Positions 29,485 to 36,092 of a stretch of DNA of 39,208 nt are shown in pieces. The position numbers were made by a program, and so were the translations under genes. The first letter of the stretch is position 1; each line of letters opens with the position of its first letter. The notes under the pieces are model-generated. The model searched no databases. It was not told the origin of the DNA and saw only the letters and a list, made by a program, of their open reading frames with translations. Source of the stretch: Candidatus Hydrogenedentota bacterium (GTDB taxonomy: Bacteria > Hydrogenedentota > Hydrogenedentia > Hydrogenedentales > GCA-2746185); the NCBI GenBank assembly GCA_947486375.1, contig CANKTP010000007.1, forward strand, positions 1 to 39,208. The letters are read 5' to 3'.

Positions 29485-30005
29485 GCTACACGGCGAAGGC
29501 CTTGGCGGATTCCATGATTCTGGAGTCCAAGCGGCGGCTCGGCGGCGAATGCCTGCCGCGAATCCTAAAGTGTCTCGGCCACCTCAGCGACGAGGAAATC
29601 TGGCACCGTCCCAATGCCGAGACCGTCAGCGTGGGCAACCTCGTGCTGCACCTTTGCGGCAACGTGCGCCAGTACATCATCAGCGCCATCGGACTGCAAC
29701 CCGATCTGCGCCGCCGCGGCGAGGAATTCGACGAACGCGGCCCCATCCCGACCGCCGAGTTGATCCAGCGCATCGCGGGGACCGTGCGCGAGGCCGAGGA
29801 CATCATCGGGCGAATGACGCCGGAGGATTTTCTCGGCGTGTATCGCGTCCAAGGGGCCGAGGAGACTGGCATGGCCATCGTCCTTCATGTCGTCGAGCAT
29901 TTCTCGTATCACACCGGACAGATCACCCACAGCGTGAAATCGCGCAAGGCGGTCGACATGGGGTACTACGCCGGGATCGACCTGAACGTCACGGGGAAAG
30001 ATTAA
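29481..30005 (+). CDS. DinB-like four-helix metal-binding protein
   Basis: A 174-residue cytoplasmic protein of the DinB/YfiT (DUF1572) superfamily, predicted as a four-helix bundle with a His-triad metal site. Candidate ligands are the His in SVGNLVLHLCGNVRQY (about residue 56) and the pair in VLHVVEHFSYHTGQITHSV (about 137-148), the standard placement. Members include metal-dependent thiol-S-transferases (bacillithiol, mycothiol). The substrate here is unknown. It starts inside the lipoprotein stop (ATGA) and is the last gene of the ligA-mla operon. Its link to lipid transport is only positional. It converges on the thioesterase with 18 bases between stops. Confidence 0.85.
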   Translation: MSYTAKALADSMILESKRRLGGECLPRILKCLGHLSDEEIWHRPNAETVSVGNLVLHLCGNVRQYIISAIGLQPDLRRRGEEFDERGPIPTAELIQRIAGTVREAEDIIGRMTPEDFLGVYRVQGAEETGMAIVLHVVEHFSYHTGQITHSVKSRKAVDMGYYAGIDLNVTGKD

Positions 30006-30023
30006 GCACTTGCCGGCCGCGCG

Positions 30024-30452
30024 CTAATCCCCGTCGGGCATCAGCAGCCGCGTAAGCCCCTCGCGCAGGACCTCGGGCAATGCCCGCGCCTTCCGCGCCC
30101 GCAGGTCGAAATACACCGTCGTCGCCTCCCACGTCGCCGCGACCACCCCGGTCTCCGCGTTCTTCATTTCTTGGTACAGGACCGCCGAGCTGGTCCCCAC
30201 CCGTCGCACTGCGCCCTGAATCACAATCAGGCTTCCCGCCCGCTGCTCCGCCTTGTAATTGAGCTCGTGCTTCACATCCGCGAACCCGGCTGTTCGGTCT
30301 TCCTCCGCCTCCCACACGAAGCCCGCCGCATGCAATAGATGGTAGCTGCCCTCGTCGAACATCCCCACATAATTCTTGACGTTCATGTGCCCCATGATGT
30401 CGCAATGCCAGGGATAAACCACGCCCCGGAACGTTTCCACGAATGTACCCAT
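30024..30452 (-). CDS. Acyl-CoA thioester hydrolase (hot-dog fold, 4HBT)
   Basis: A 142-residue hot-dog thioesterase, normal length for the YbgC/4-hydroxybenzoyl-CoA family, which cleaves acyl-CoAs. The start is set by GGAGG 5 bases before ATG 30452; the frame is open a little further. The active-site motif is PWHCDIMGHMNVKNY, with the catalytic Asp about residue 18. Later conserved segments are VKHELNYKAEQRAGSLIVI and TWEATTVYFDLRARKARALP. It has its own promoter (an extended -10 just upstream) and stands apart from the mla operon on the other strand. A link to the acyl-CoA dehydrogenases at 8607-11900 is possible only functionally. Confidence 0.92.
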   Translation of the reverse strand: MGTFVETFRGVVYPWHCDIMGHMNVKNYVGMFDEGSYHLLHAAGFVWEAEEDRTAGFADVKHELNYKAEQRAGSLIVIQGAVRRVGTSSAVLYQEMKNAETGVVAATWEATTVYFDLRARKARALPEVLREGLTRLLMPDGD

Positions 30453-30485
30453 GAATCCTCCAAAATCTTTTCCCACGCCGAAAAA

Positions 30486-30494
30486 AGTATAGCA
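30486..30494 (-). promoter_or_regulatory. Extended -10 promoter of the thioesterase gene
   Basis: TGCTATACT on the minus strand (TGn plus TATACT), giving a start near 30479 and a leader of about 27 bases that contains GGAGG. No good -35 is visible. Confidence 0.55.
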
Positions 30495-30539
30495 TTCGAC
30501 TACCGGCACTCACCCACTCGCAAGCCGGGCATGATCTAT

Positions 30540-30599
30540 CTGGAGTGCGGTGGCTCGCCACCGCTCTGCCCGTGGACGCTTGCGTCCACCTCCCTCCAG
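30540..30599. repeat. Y-shaped palindromic element (two hairpins in an enclosing stem)
   Basis: CTGGAG (30540-30545) pairs with CTCCAG (30594-30599). Inside are two 8-bp stems, each with a 2-base loop: GCGGTGGC/GCCACCGC at 30547-30564 and GTGGACGC/GCGTCCAC at 30572-30589. The symmetry suggests a REP/BIME-like dispersed repeat. This is the only copy I see in the window. It lies in a 427-base stretch (30453-30879) with no gene I can support on either strand. Confidence 0.6.
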
Positions 30600-30731
30600 C
30601 CGCCCAACTGTCTCGATGTCCTTCCCTCGCCCGTTCACAAACGGCCAAATTAGCCGCATGGTGGCGATAAACACCATTTCAGGGCGCGACGGGCGTTGCG
30701 TCGAACCGGCCCTGTTTGCGCCAATACCAGT

Positions 30732-30772
30732 AAGTCGTTGAAAAGTATGTACTTATGTCGATTTACCGACTT
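30732..30772. promoter_or_regulatory. Inverted repeats just upstream of the pspA sigma-54 promoter
   Basis: AAGTCG at 30732 and CGACTT at 30767 form outer arms. Inside them AAGTA-TG-TACTT (30743-30754) is a 12-base palindrome centred about 50 bases before the predicted start. It could be an activator or IHF-like site. It is closer than typical PspF sites, so the role is uncertain. Confidence 0.35.
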
Positions 30773-30787
30773 GGCACCGCAGTTGCT
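30772..30787 (+). promoter_or_regulatory. Sigma-54 promoter of pspA-pspC
   Basis: TGGCAC (30772-30777) and TTGCT (30783-30787) match the -24/-12 consensus TGGCAC-N5-TTGCW, and the GG and GC doublets are exactly 12 bases apart. Transcription should start near 30798, leaving an 82-base leader. In E. coli the psp operon is also sigma-54 dependent, activated by PspF. No pspF-like gene is in this window. Confidence 0.75.
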
Positions 30788-30838
30788 TTATTGGTAAGTA
30801 TCGCCGCTTGATACGGCGGCCAAAACGGAAACCAACCG

Positions 30839-30852
30839 GCCTGATGTCAGGC
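30839..30852 (+). other. Palindrome in the pspA leader
   Basis: GCCTGA-TG-TCAGGC lies within the predicted leader and ends 14 bases before the AAGGAGG ribosome binding site. A second hairpin (CGCCG/CGGCG, 30802-30818) sits at the very 5' end. They could stabilise the message or serve as an operator; nothing in the sequence decides between these. Confidence 0.35.
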
Positions 30853-30879
30853 GGGTGACGAACGAAGGAGGATACGAAC

Positions 30880-31578
30880 ATGGGAATCTTCACACGAGTC
30901 CGCGAGATTGTCGGGTCGAACATCAACGCCGTCCTGGACAAGGCGGAGGACCCGGAGAAGTTGGTCAAGCACATGATCCGCGAGATGGAAGACACGCTGG
31001 TCGAGCTGAAGGCGGCGTGCGCCGGCGCGATGGCATCCTCGAAGAAGGCCCAGCGCGACCTCAAGGGCGTGCAAGCCCAGACGGAACACTGGAGCGATCG
31101 CGCGGAGCTTGCGGTCGAACGCGGACGCGATGCGCTGGCCCGCGAGGCCCTGCACGCCAAGCGTCATCACCTGGAGGAAGCCGAGGGCATCCAGCGCGAG
31201 GTCGACCAACTCGAGGAACTCGTCGGGCAGTACAAGAGCGACATCATCCAGATTGAGGAAAAGCTCGGCACGGCCCGCGAACGCCAGCGCGTGTTGGTAC
31301 AACGGCACATGCACGCGGTCCACAAGAAACGCGCGCAGCAGGAAATCCGCCGCTTCGACACGTCGAACGTGATGGTCCGGTTCGACGAATTCACGGCGCG
31401 GATCGATCGGGTCGAGGCGGAAGCGGATCTGGTGAACTTCGGCCGCCCGAAGAACAGCGGCAACTCGCTCGAGCGCGAATTCGCCGAGCTCGAGAAATCC
31501 GGATCGATCGAGGAAGAATTGCTGGCCCTCAAGGCGCGCAAGGTCCGCCGCGAGCAGCCCGCGGCCGTGAATGCATAA
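30880..31578 (+). CDS. pspA: Phage shock protein A / IM30 family membrane-stress protein
   Basis: A 232-residue coiled-coil ESCRT-III-like protein that binds stressed inner membrane and keeps the proton motive force. A near-perfect AAGGAGG lies 8 bases before the ATG. The N-terminal amphipathic helix (MGIFTRVREIVGSNINAVLD) is the membrane-binding part; helix alpha1 continues AEDPEKLVKHMIREMEDTLVE, the conserved PspA opening. Long helices run to about residue 180, followed by a short acidic end (LEKSGSIEEELLALKARK). Length is typical and there is no VIPP1-type C-terminal extension. It is first in a two-gene unit with pspC, behind a sigma-54 promoter. Confidence 0.95.
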   Translation: MGIFTRVREIVGSNINAVLDKAEDPEKLVKHMIREMEDTLVELKAACAGAMASSKKAQRDLKGVQAQTEHWSDRAELAVERGRDALAREALHAKRHHLEEAEGIQREVDQLEELVGQYKSDIIQIEEKLGTARERQRVLVQRHMHAVHKKRAQQEIRRFDTSNVMVRFDEFTARIDRVEAEADLVNFGRPKNSGNSLEREFAELEKSGSIEEELLALKARKVRREQPAAVNA

Positions 31579-31642
31579 CCCGTAACTTAACCCAGCAACC
31601 GAACGGGCGGCGCCCGGAATCGACAGGAAGGAATTTCACGCC

Positions 31643-31861
31643 ATGCGAACCTACGAAACCACCTACAGCGGCCTGTACCGCTCCCGCGACGGCATCGTCT
31701 TCGGCGTGTGCCGGGGCTTGGCCGACCACCTCGACATCTCCGTCACGGGCGTCCGCATCGCCACGGTGGTGGGGGCACTCTTTACGGGCTTCTGGCCGGC
31801 CGTCTTCGTATACGGCGTCGCGGCATTGCTGATGAAAAAGGAACCGTACGTCCGCTGGTAA
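31643..31861 (+). CDS. pspC: PspC-domain inner-membrane protein
   Basis: A 72-residue protein consisting almost only of the PspC domain: YRSRDGIVFGVCRGLADHLD near residues 12-31, then ISVTGVRIATVVGALFTGFWPAVFVYGVAALLM, with one or two membrane helices, and a basic end (MKKEPYVRW). In E. coli PspC senses envelope stress with PspB and recruits PspA; PspB is absent here. It follows pspA after 64 bases that include a small CGGGC/GCCCG hairpin and a GGAAGG about 11 bases before the ATG. A terminator follows, closing the unit. Confidence 0.93.
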   Translation: MRTYETTYSGLYRSRDGIVFGVCRGLADHLDISVTGVRIATVVGALFTGFWPAVFVYGVAALLMKKEPYVRW

Positions 31862-31887
31862 CGACGGGACTCTTGCGGGGAATTGAT

Positions 31888-31925
31888 GGCCCCGGTCTCA
31901 CGCTGTGAAGCGTTGGGCCGGGGCC
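31888..31925 (+). terminator. Intrinsic terminator after pspC
   Basis: GGCCCCGG (31888-31895) pairs with CCGGGGCC (31918-31925), and an inner ACGCT/AGCGT stem closes the loop. GCGTCGTGTTTC follows, so the U-run is short. It lies 27 bases after the pspC stop. Confidence 0.65.
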
Positions 31926-31952
31926 GCGTCGTGTTTCATGCGGGTGGGGGGG

Positions 31953-31997
31953 CATGGGACCTATGGGACTTATGGGACTTATGGGACCGATGGGACC
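31953..31997. repeat. Five tandem 9-bp repeats (consensus TATGGGACT)
   Basis: Five 9-base units with small variation (TATGGGACC, TATGGGACT, GATGGGACC) fill 45 bases between the psp terminator and the rtcB stop codon. Each unit encodes no frame interruption, but no gene covers it. A variable-number repeat is likely. Confidence 0.8.
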
Positions 31998-32013
31998 CGC
32001 GCTAGATCGAGGG

Positions 32014-33228
32014 TCAGTCCTCGGCGCGTTCGCCTGTGGAAGCCATCTTGACCAGGCGTGGAAAGAAACGCGCCAGGGGCTCGACTAAAGCGGATTGCGC
32101 CGCCATGACGGCGTCGATGTCCTTGTAGACCATCGGGACCTCGTCGATGCCCGCCGAAATCAGGGTGACACCGCGGCGTTCCAACAACTCGCGGGCGTCC
32201 TTCCAGTCGAGCGTGTTGCGGGCCTGGGTGCGGCTCATGACCCGCCCGGCTCCGTGCGCGGCGGAGTTGAGGGAGGCTTGATTGCCCCTGCCACGGACAA
32301 CGTACGCGGGGCTCGCCATCGTGCCGGGGATAATTCCGAGCACGCCTGCCCCGGCCGGCGTCGCGCCCTTGCGATGCACGACAAGTTCCTCGCCGTCGTG
32401 GCGCTCCTTCCATGCGAAGTTGTGGTGGTTCTCGATATCCAGCAATACCTCCGCACCGAGCGCCCGCGCGATGTGCTCGTGGATGCACGCGTGGTTCGCC
32501 GCCGCGTAGTGGCCCATCAGCTCCATTGCGGCCCAGTACTCGCCGCCCGCATCGCTGTCCAAATCGAGCCAGGCGAGCTGTTGTAACTCCTTCGGCAACT
32601 CGCGATGCCGCTCTTTCGCCACGCGGCTATAGTAATCGCAAACCGACGACCCCGTGCCCCGGCTCCCGCTGTGGCTCAACAACGCGAGGTAAAGCCCCGC
32701 CGGGAGCCCCAGTTCATCGCCCTCGATATCGAATTGCCCAAATTCGACAAAGTGATTTCCGCTGCCGCTCGTGCCCAGCTGGGACCATGCCTTGTCCTTG
32801 TTTTTCCGCGTGACCGGCGACACGTCCCAGTCTTCTTCCATCACCCCGTGCCGCCGCCGATCGGTGAACGAGGCCCCGATGCCAAAGCGGGTCTCCTCGC
32901 CCAGTGCCTTTCGCAAGCGGTGCGGGTCGTCGTCGAGCAGATCGAGCGGGAGATCGAGCACCGTCATCTTGACGCGGCAGGCAATGTCCACGCCGACCGC
33001 ATACGGGATAACCGCGCCGCGCACGCCAAGCACGCCGCCGATGGGAAGGCCGTAGCCGACGTGGGCATCGGGCATGAGGGCGCCGCGCACGGTGACCGGC
33101 AGCGCGCAGGCATTGCGCATCTGGTCGATCGCGGAGGCGTCGAGGCCGGTGCCCCACTGTTTCCACGGGGCGGGGCCGGCTCGTAGTGGGGCCGTGTCGC
33201 GGGCCTTGGGGCGATCGGGGCGGCTCAT
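32014..33228 (-). CDS. rtcB: RNA-splicing ligase RtcB
   Basis: A 404-residue GTP- and Mn-dependent ligase that joins 3'-phosphate (or 2',3'-cyclic phosphate) ends to 5'-OH RNA ends, used in tRNA and RNA repair. The start is ATG 33228; the frame continues upstream into anmK but has no family match there. Motifs in order: MPDAHVGYGLPIGG, VGVDIACRVKMT (metal Cys), SGNHFVEFG, LLSHSGSRGTG, ENHHNFAW, and SAAHGAGRVMSR with His325 as the guanylylated residue. Length is as expected. It starts 25 bases after the anmK stop on the same strand, so it is probably the last gene of the SpoIID-AnmK unit. No RtcA or Archease gene is near. Confidence 0.96.
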   Translation of the reverse strand: MSRPDRPKARDTAPLRAGPAPWKQWGTGLDASAIDQMRNACALPVTVRGALMPDAHVGYGLPIGGVLGVRGAVIPYAVGVDIACRVKMTVLDLPLDLLDDDPHRLRKALGEETRFGIGASFTDRRRHGVMEEDWDVSPVTRKNKDKAWSQLGTSGSGNHFVEFGQFDIEGDELGLPAGLYLALLSHSGSRGTGSSVCDYYSRVAKERHRELPKELQQLAWLDLDSDAGGEYWAAMELMGHYAAANHACIHEHIARALGAEVLLDIENHHNFAWKERHDGEELVVHRKGATPAGAGVLGIIPGTMASPAYVVRGRGNQASLNSAAHGAGRVMSRTQARNTLDWKDARELLERRGVTLISAGIDEVPMVYKDIDAVMAAQSALVEPLARFFPRLVKMASTGERAED

Positions 33229-33253
33229 GCGTGTCGTTCTACCAGCGGGGTGC

Positions 33254-34411
33254 TCAGGCCGGGGTAATCTTGCCGAGGCGGACCCGATGCCGCGCGCCTG
33301 TCGCTCCGGGGACGTTCGCGGGCGTCCCGCAGATGGTCTCGTTGCCGAGCACGGCGAATGCGATGGCCTCGCGCGCGTCGGCCGGGATGCCGTATTCGTC
33401 GCTGCTTCGGACGACGATTTCCGGAAGGCCCTGCCGGATACGCTCGATGAGCGTCCGGTTGTGCGCCCCGCCCCCGCTGACAATCAAGCGCGTGACGCCG
33501 AACTGGGGGCGCACGAATCGGTTGATCGCGCGCACGATACTGTACGCTACCGCCGCCGTCACCGTCGCCATCAGGTCCTCGAACGAATGGTCGCGCCGGC
33601 TAATGATCGCGTCCCGAAGGTACACTTCCGGGCCGAACTCCTCGCGGCCCGTGCTTTTTGGCGGCGTTTGGGCGAAATACGGATGGTCAAGCAAATAATC
33701 GAGAAACTCGTCGATCACGACGCCGCGCGCGGCGACGGCGCCGTCCATGTCCATGTCCTGGTCGCCCGAGGTCAGCAGGCGCATCGCGCCGTCAATAATC
33801 ATGTTGCCGGGCCCCGTGTCGAAGGCAATTACGTCCTCGAATTTCGGGGGCACCACCGTCACGTTGGCGATGCCGCCGATATTCAGGCAGATCGAAGTCC
33901 GGTCGTCGCGGTGAAACATAATCCAGTCCGCATAGGGCACCAGGGGCGCGCCCTGGCCCCCCGCAGCCATGTCGCGCGTGCGGAAGTCCGAGATCACCGG
34001 AAGGCCGCAACGCTCCGCAATGACGGACGATTCGCCCACCTGCAGCGTGCCCTCGGGCTCGCCATTGCGCGGCGGCATGTGCGCTATGGTGTGGCCGGAC
34101 GAGGCGATGAAATCGACTTCGCACATTTGCTCGCGGGCCGAGACCAATAGCGACTTCGCGGCCTCGGCCATGCGCTCGCCGACTTCGAAGTTCAGGGCGC
34201 ACAATTCGTGCGCGTCGATGCGCGGGGCCAACAGGCGCAATTGAATGGCGGGCGGATAGGGGACGGTCTTGAAGTCGACCAACTTGATCAGCATCTGCGG
34301 GCCGGTGCCCTTGATTCGGACAAGCGCGACGTCAATTCCGTCGCAAGAAGTGCCCGACATAATCCCGATGGCGAATCGGGTTGCTTTCCTGCGTACTGCG
34401 GTAAGACTCAC
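33254..34411 (-). CDS. anmK: Anhydro-N-acetylmuramic acid kinase
   Basis: A 385-residue kinase that opens and phosphorylates 1,6-anhydro-MurNAc to MurNAc-6-phosphate in peptidoglycan recycling. I start it at GTG 34411, since the family begins just before the IGIMSGTSCDGID ATP-binding motif; the ATG in that motif is too internal. Later landmarks are SSGHTIAHMPP, ICLNIGGIANVTVV, FDTGPGNMIID and VSGGGAHNRTLIERI, all diagnostic of AnmK. The GTG lies one base after the SpoIID stop (TGA-C-GTG), with GGAGAGG about 10 bases before it. Translation is thus coupled to the gene whose enzyme should make its substrate. Confidence 0.95.
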   Translation of the reverse strand: MSLTAVRRKATRFAIGIMSGTSCDGIDVALVRIKGTGPQMLIKLVDFKTVPYPPAIQLRLLAPRIDAHELCALNFEVGERMAEAAKSLLVSAREQMCEVDFIASSGHTIAHMPPRNGEPEGTLQVGESSVIAERCGLPVISDFRTRDMAAGGQGAPLVPYADWIMFHRDDRTSICLNIGGIANVTVVPPKFEDVIAFDTGPGNMIIDGAMRLLTSGDQDMDMDGAVAARGVVIDEFLDYLLDHPYFAQTPPKSTGREEFGPEVYLRDAIISRRDHSFEDLMATVTAAVAYSIVRAINRFVRPQFGVTRLIVSGGGAHNRTLIERIRQGLPEIVVRSSDEYGIPADAREAIAFAVLGNETICGTPANVPGATGARHRVRLGKITPA

Positions 34412-34412
34412 G

Positions 34413-35978
34413 TCAGCGGTACCTCTCCAGCCGGGCGCCCGTGAAGTAATGAAGCACAATCCGAGTATACACGATCCCGCGCTCGGCCATGCCCCGCGCC
34501 CCGTACTGGCAAAGTCCCACCCCGTGGCCCCTGCCGCCGCCGGTGAAGGTGTATGTCGAGCCACTGCGCTCGAGGACAAACATCGCGCTGGGAAGACCCC
34601 CAAAAGCCGAGCGAATCGGCAATTCCTTCTCGACCGTCACCGTCTGCTTGGCACCGCGGATGGTGACGGATTTCAAGCGCCCGCCTTCGCCCCGCTCGCC
34701 GAGGTCAATCTTGGAAATCGTTCCCACCGCATGGCGTTTGTTCACGATCGCGCTGAGCTCGCCGGCGGTGTACTTCCTCCGCCAGCGGAAACCCTCCGGA
34801 TCGCCAGAACAGTTCGCCTTTGGCGGCTGCGTCAACCAGGCGGACATCCCCCGCCCGATGGGCGACTTTTCGTTCCCCCCGGCAAGGTCGCTCACCGCGC
34901 GCAACGCGGGGTTCGCCGGCGAGCGCCACACCGTCTCGTTGCTCTCCGTCCATCCGCCGCAGTTCGACGAAAATACCGTCGGCACGATCTTCCCGTCCCG
35001 GACCAAAATCTCGCCCGCCGTCTCGCGGACCGCCGCGCTGGTCGTGTCCCGGAGTCCGCTCGCCCCCAAATAGGCCCGGCAGTGTTCGCTGCCGCAAAAC
35101 TCGAAGCCCTCGAGGGCGTGCTTTGTCCCGAGGCTGGCGAGGACCTCGCTGCGCGCCGCGACCGCCTGCGCCTTGAGCGCCCCAACCGGCCACGACGCCG
35201 GCATCTCCGCCGGAAGCACCCCCTCCAAATACGTTTCCACCGGCAACGACTCGACCAGCATCAGCCGCGCCTTCGGATCGATCCCCACCTCCAACAGTCC
35301 CGCATACTCCAGCTGCTTCTTGTCTTCTTTCCAGAAGCCGGTGTCGACATTGCTCAGCCGGACCGGCGCCGCGGATTGAATCGCGGCCGACGCATCGAGC
35401 GCCGCCACGACCTTGCCCTTGGCGTCCTTCACCTCGATTCGGCCCGTCCCCGGCGCCACCGTCTCCGCGTTCATCCACGTCCACTGGCCCTCCCGCTCGA
35501 GCTTCGCCTTCCCCGCCTTCGCCGCTTCTTCCGACTCGAATCGCGCCACCGATATCCAATGGACCCGGCTGTCCAGGACAATTCCCGATTCCGTTTGCAG
35601 CCGCCGGCCGATCACCACGGCCTCCGCGTCCCGGCCCTTGGCCTTCCATTCCGCGATATAGGCGCGCTCCGCCGCGTCTTCGCCGGGCTGGAACGATTTC
35701 GCGAACAAATGGAACCGCTGGCGCGCGGGTTTTGCGTTGCTCAAATGAATCGTGTACGTCCCCGCCGGGAGTTCGGGATCCGTCTTCCCCCCCCTGACGC
35801 TAAGCGGCGCCGCGGCCCGAAGCCCGATCAATTTCTGTCCCTCCATCAGCCGCACGCTCACCCGCTGATCGGCAAGGCTTCCCGGATCCGCGAAGACGCC
35901 CCAAGGATTCGCCGCGAATGCGATGATAAAGACCCCGATCCACGCGGCGAAACCAAGTCGCACTGTAGGGCAATTCAT
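34413..35978 (-). CDS. SpoIID/LytB-domain protein, probable peptidoglycan lytic transglycosylase
   Basis: A 521-residue exported protein. A signal peptide (MNCPTVRLGFAAWIGVFIIAFA, then AANPWGVFA) leads to about 200 residues with SPOR/GW-like beta segments (QKLIGLRAAAPL, WISVARFESEEAAKAG). The SpoIID domain starts at about residue 245: VETYLEGVLPAEMPASWPVGALKAQAVAARSE, with Glu258 in the position of the catalytic acid of B. subtilis SpoIID, and the closing motif GGGRGHGVGLCQYGARGMAERG. SpoIID cleaves denuded glycan strands to 1,6-anhydro-MurNAc products. In a non-sporulating Gram-negative-type cell it more likely works in wall remodelling or division. Direct coupling to anmK supports this. Confidence 0.88.
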   Translation of the reverse strand: MNCPTVRLGFAAWIGVFIIAFAANPWGVFADPGSLADQRVSVRLMEGQKLIGLRAAAPLSVRGGKTDPELPAGTYTIHLSNAKPARQRFHLFAKSFQPGEDAAERAYIAEWKAKGRDAEAVVIGRRLQTESGIVLDSRVHWISVARFESEEAAKAGKAKLEREGQWTWMNAETVAPGTGRIEVKDAKGKVVAALDASAAIQSAAPVRLSNVDTGFWKEDKKQLEYAGLLEVGIDPKARLMLVESLPVETYLEGVLPAEMPASWPVGALKAQAVAARSEVLASLGTKHALEGFEFCGSEHCRAYLGASGLRDTTSAAVRETAGEILVRDGKIVPTVFSSNCGGWTESNETVWRSPANPALRAVSDLAGGNEKSPIGRGMSAWLTQPPKANCSGDPEGFRWRRKYTAGELSAIVNKRHAVGTISKIDLGERGEGGRLKSVTIRGAKQTVTVEKELPIRSAFGGLPSAMFVLERSGSTYTFTGGGRGHGVGLCQYGARGMAERGIVYTRIVLHYFTGARLERYR

Positions 35979-36092
35979 GCTGGGGCCTCATCTCCGCGAA
36001 GGTCGGGAAACCCGGCGGCCAAAGGAACGGATTTCAATGTGACGGCCTCCAAGCCGCGCCAAGGGAATTTACCCTAAGTCCGGCTGGCTTCG

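Noticed and set aside
30550-30741. Small 63-codon frame in the thioesterase-pspA gap
   Set aside because: It starts inside the Y-shaped repeat, has no ribosome binding site and reads as Arg/Pro-rich noise.
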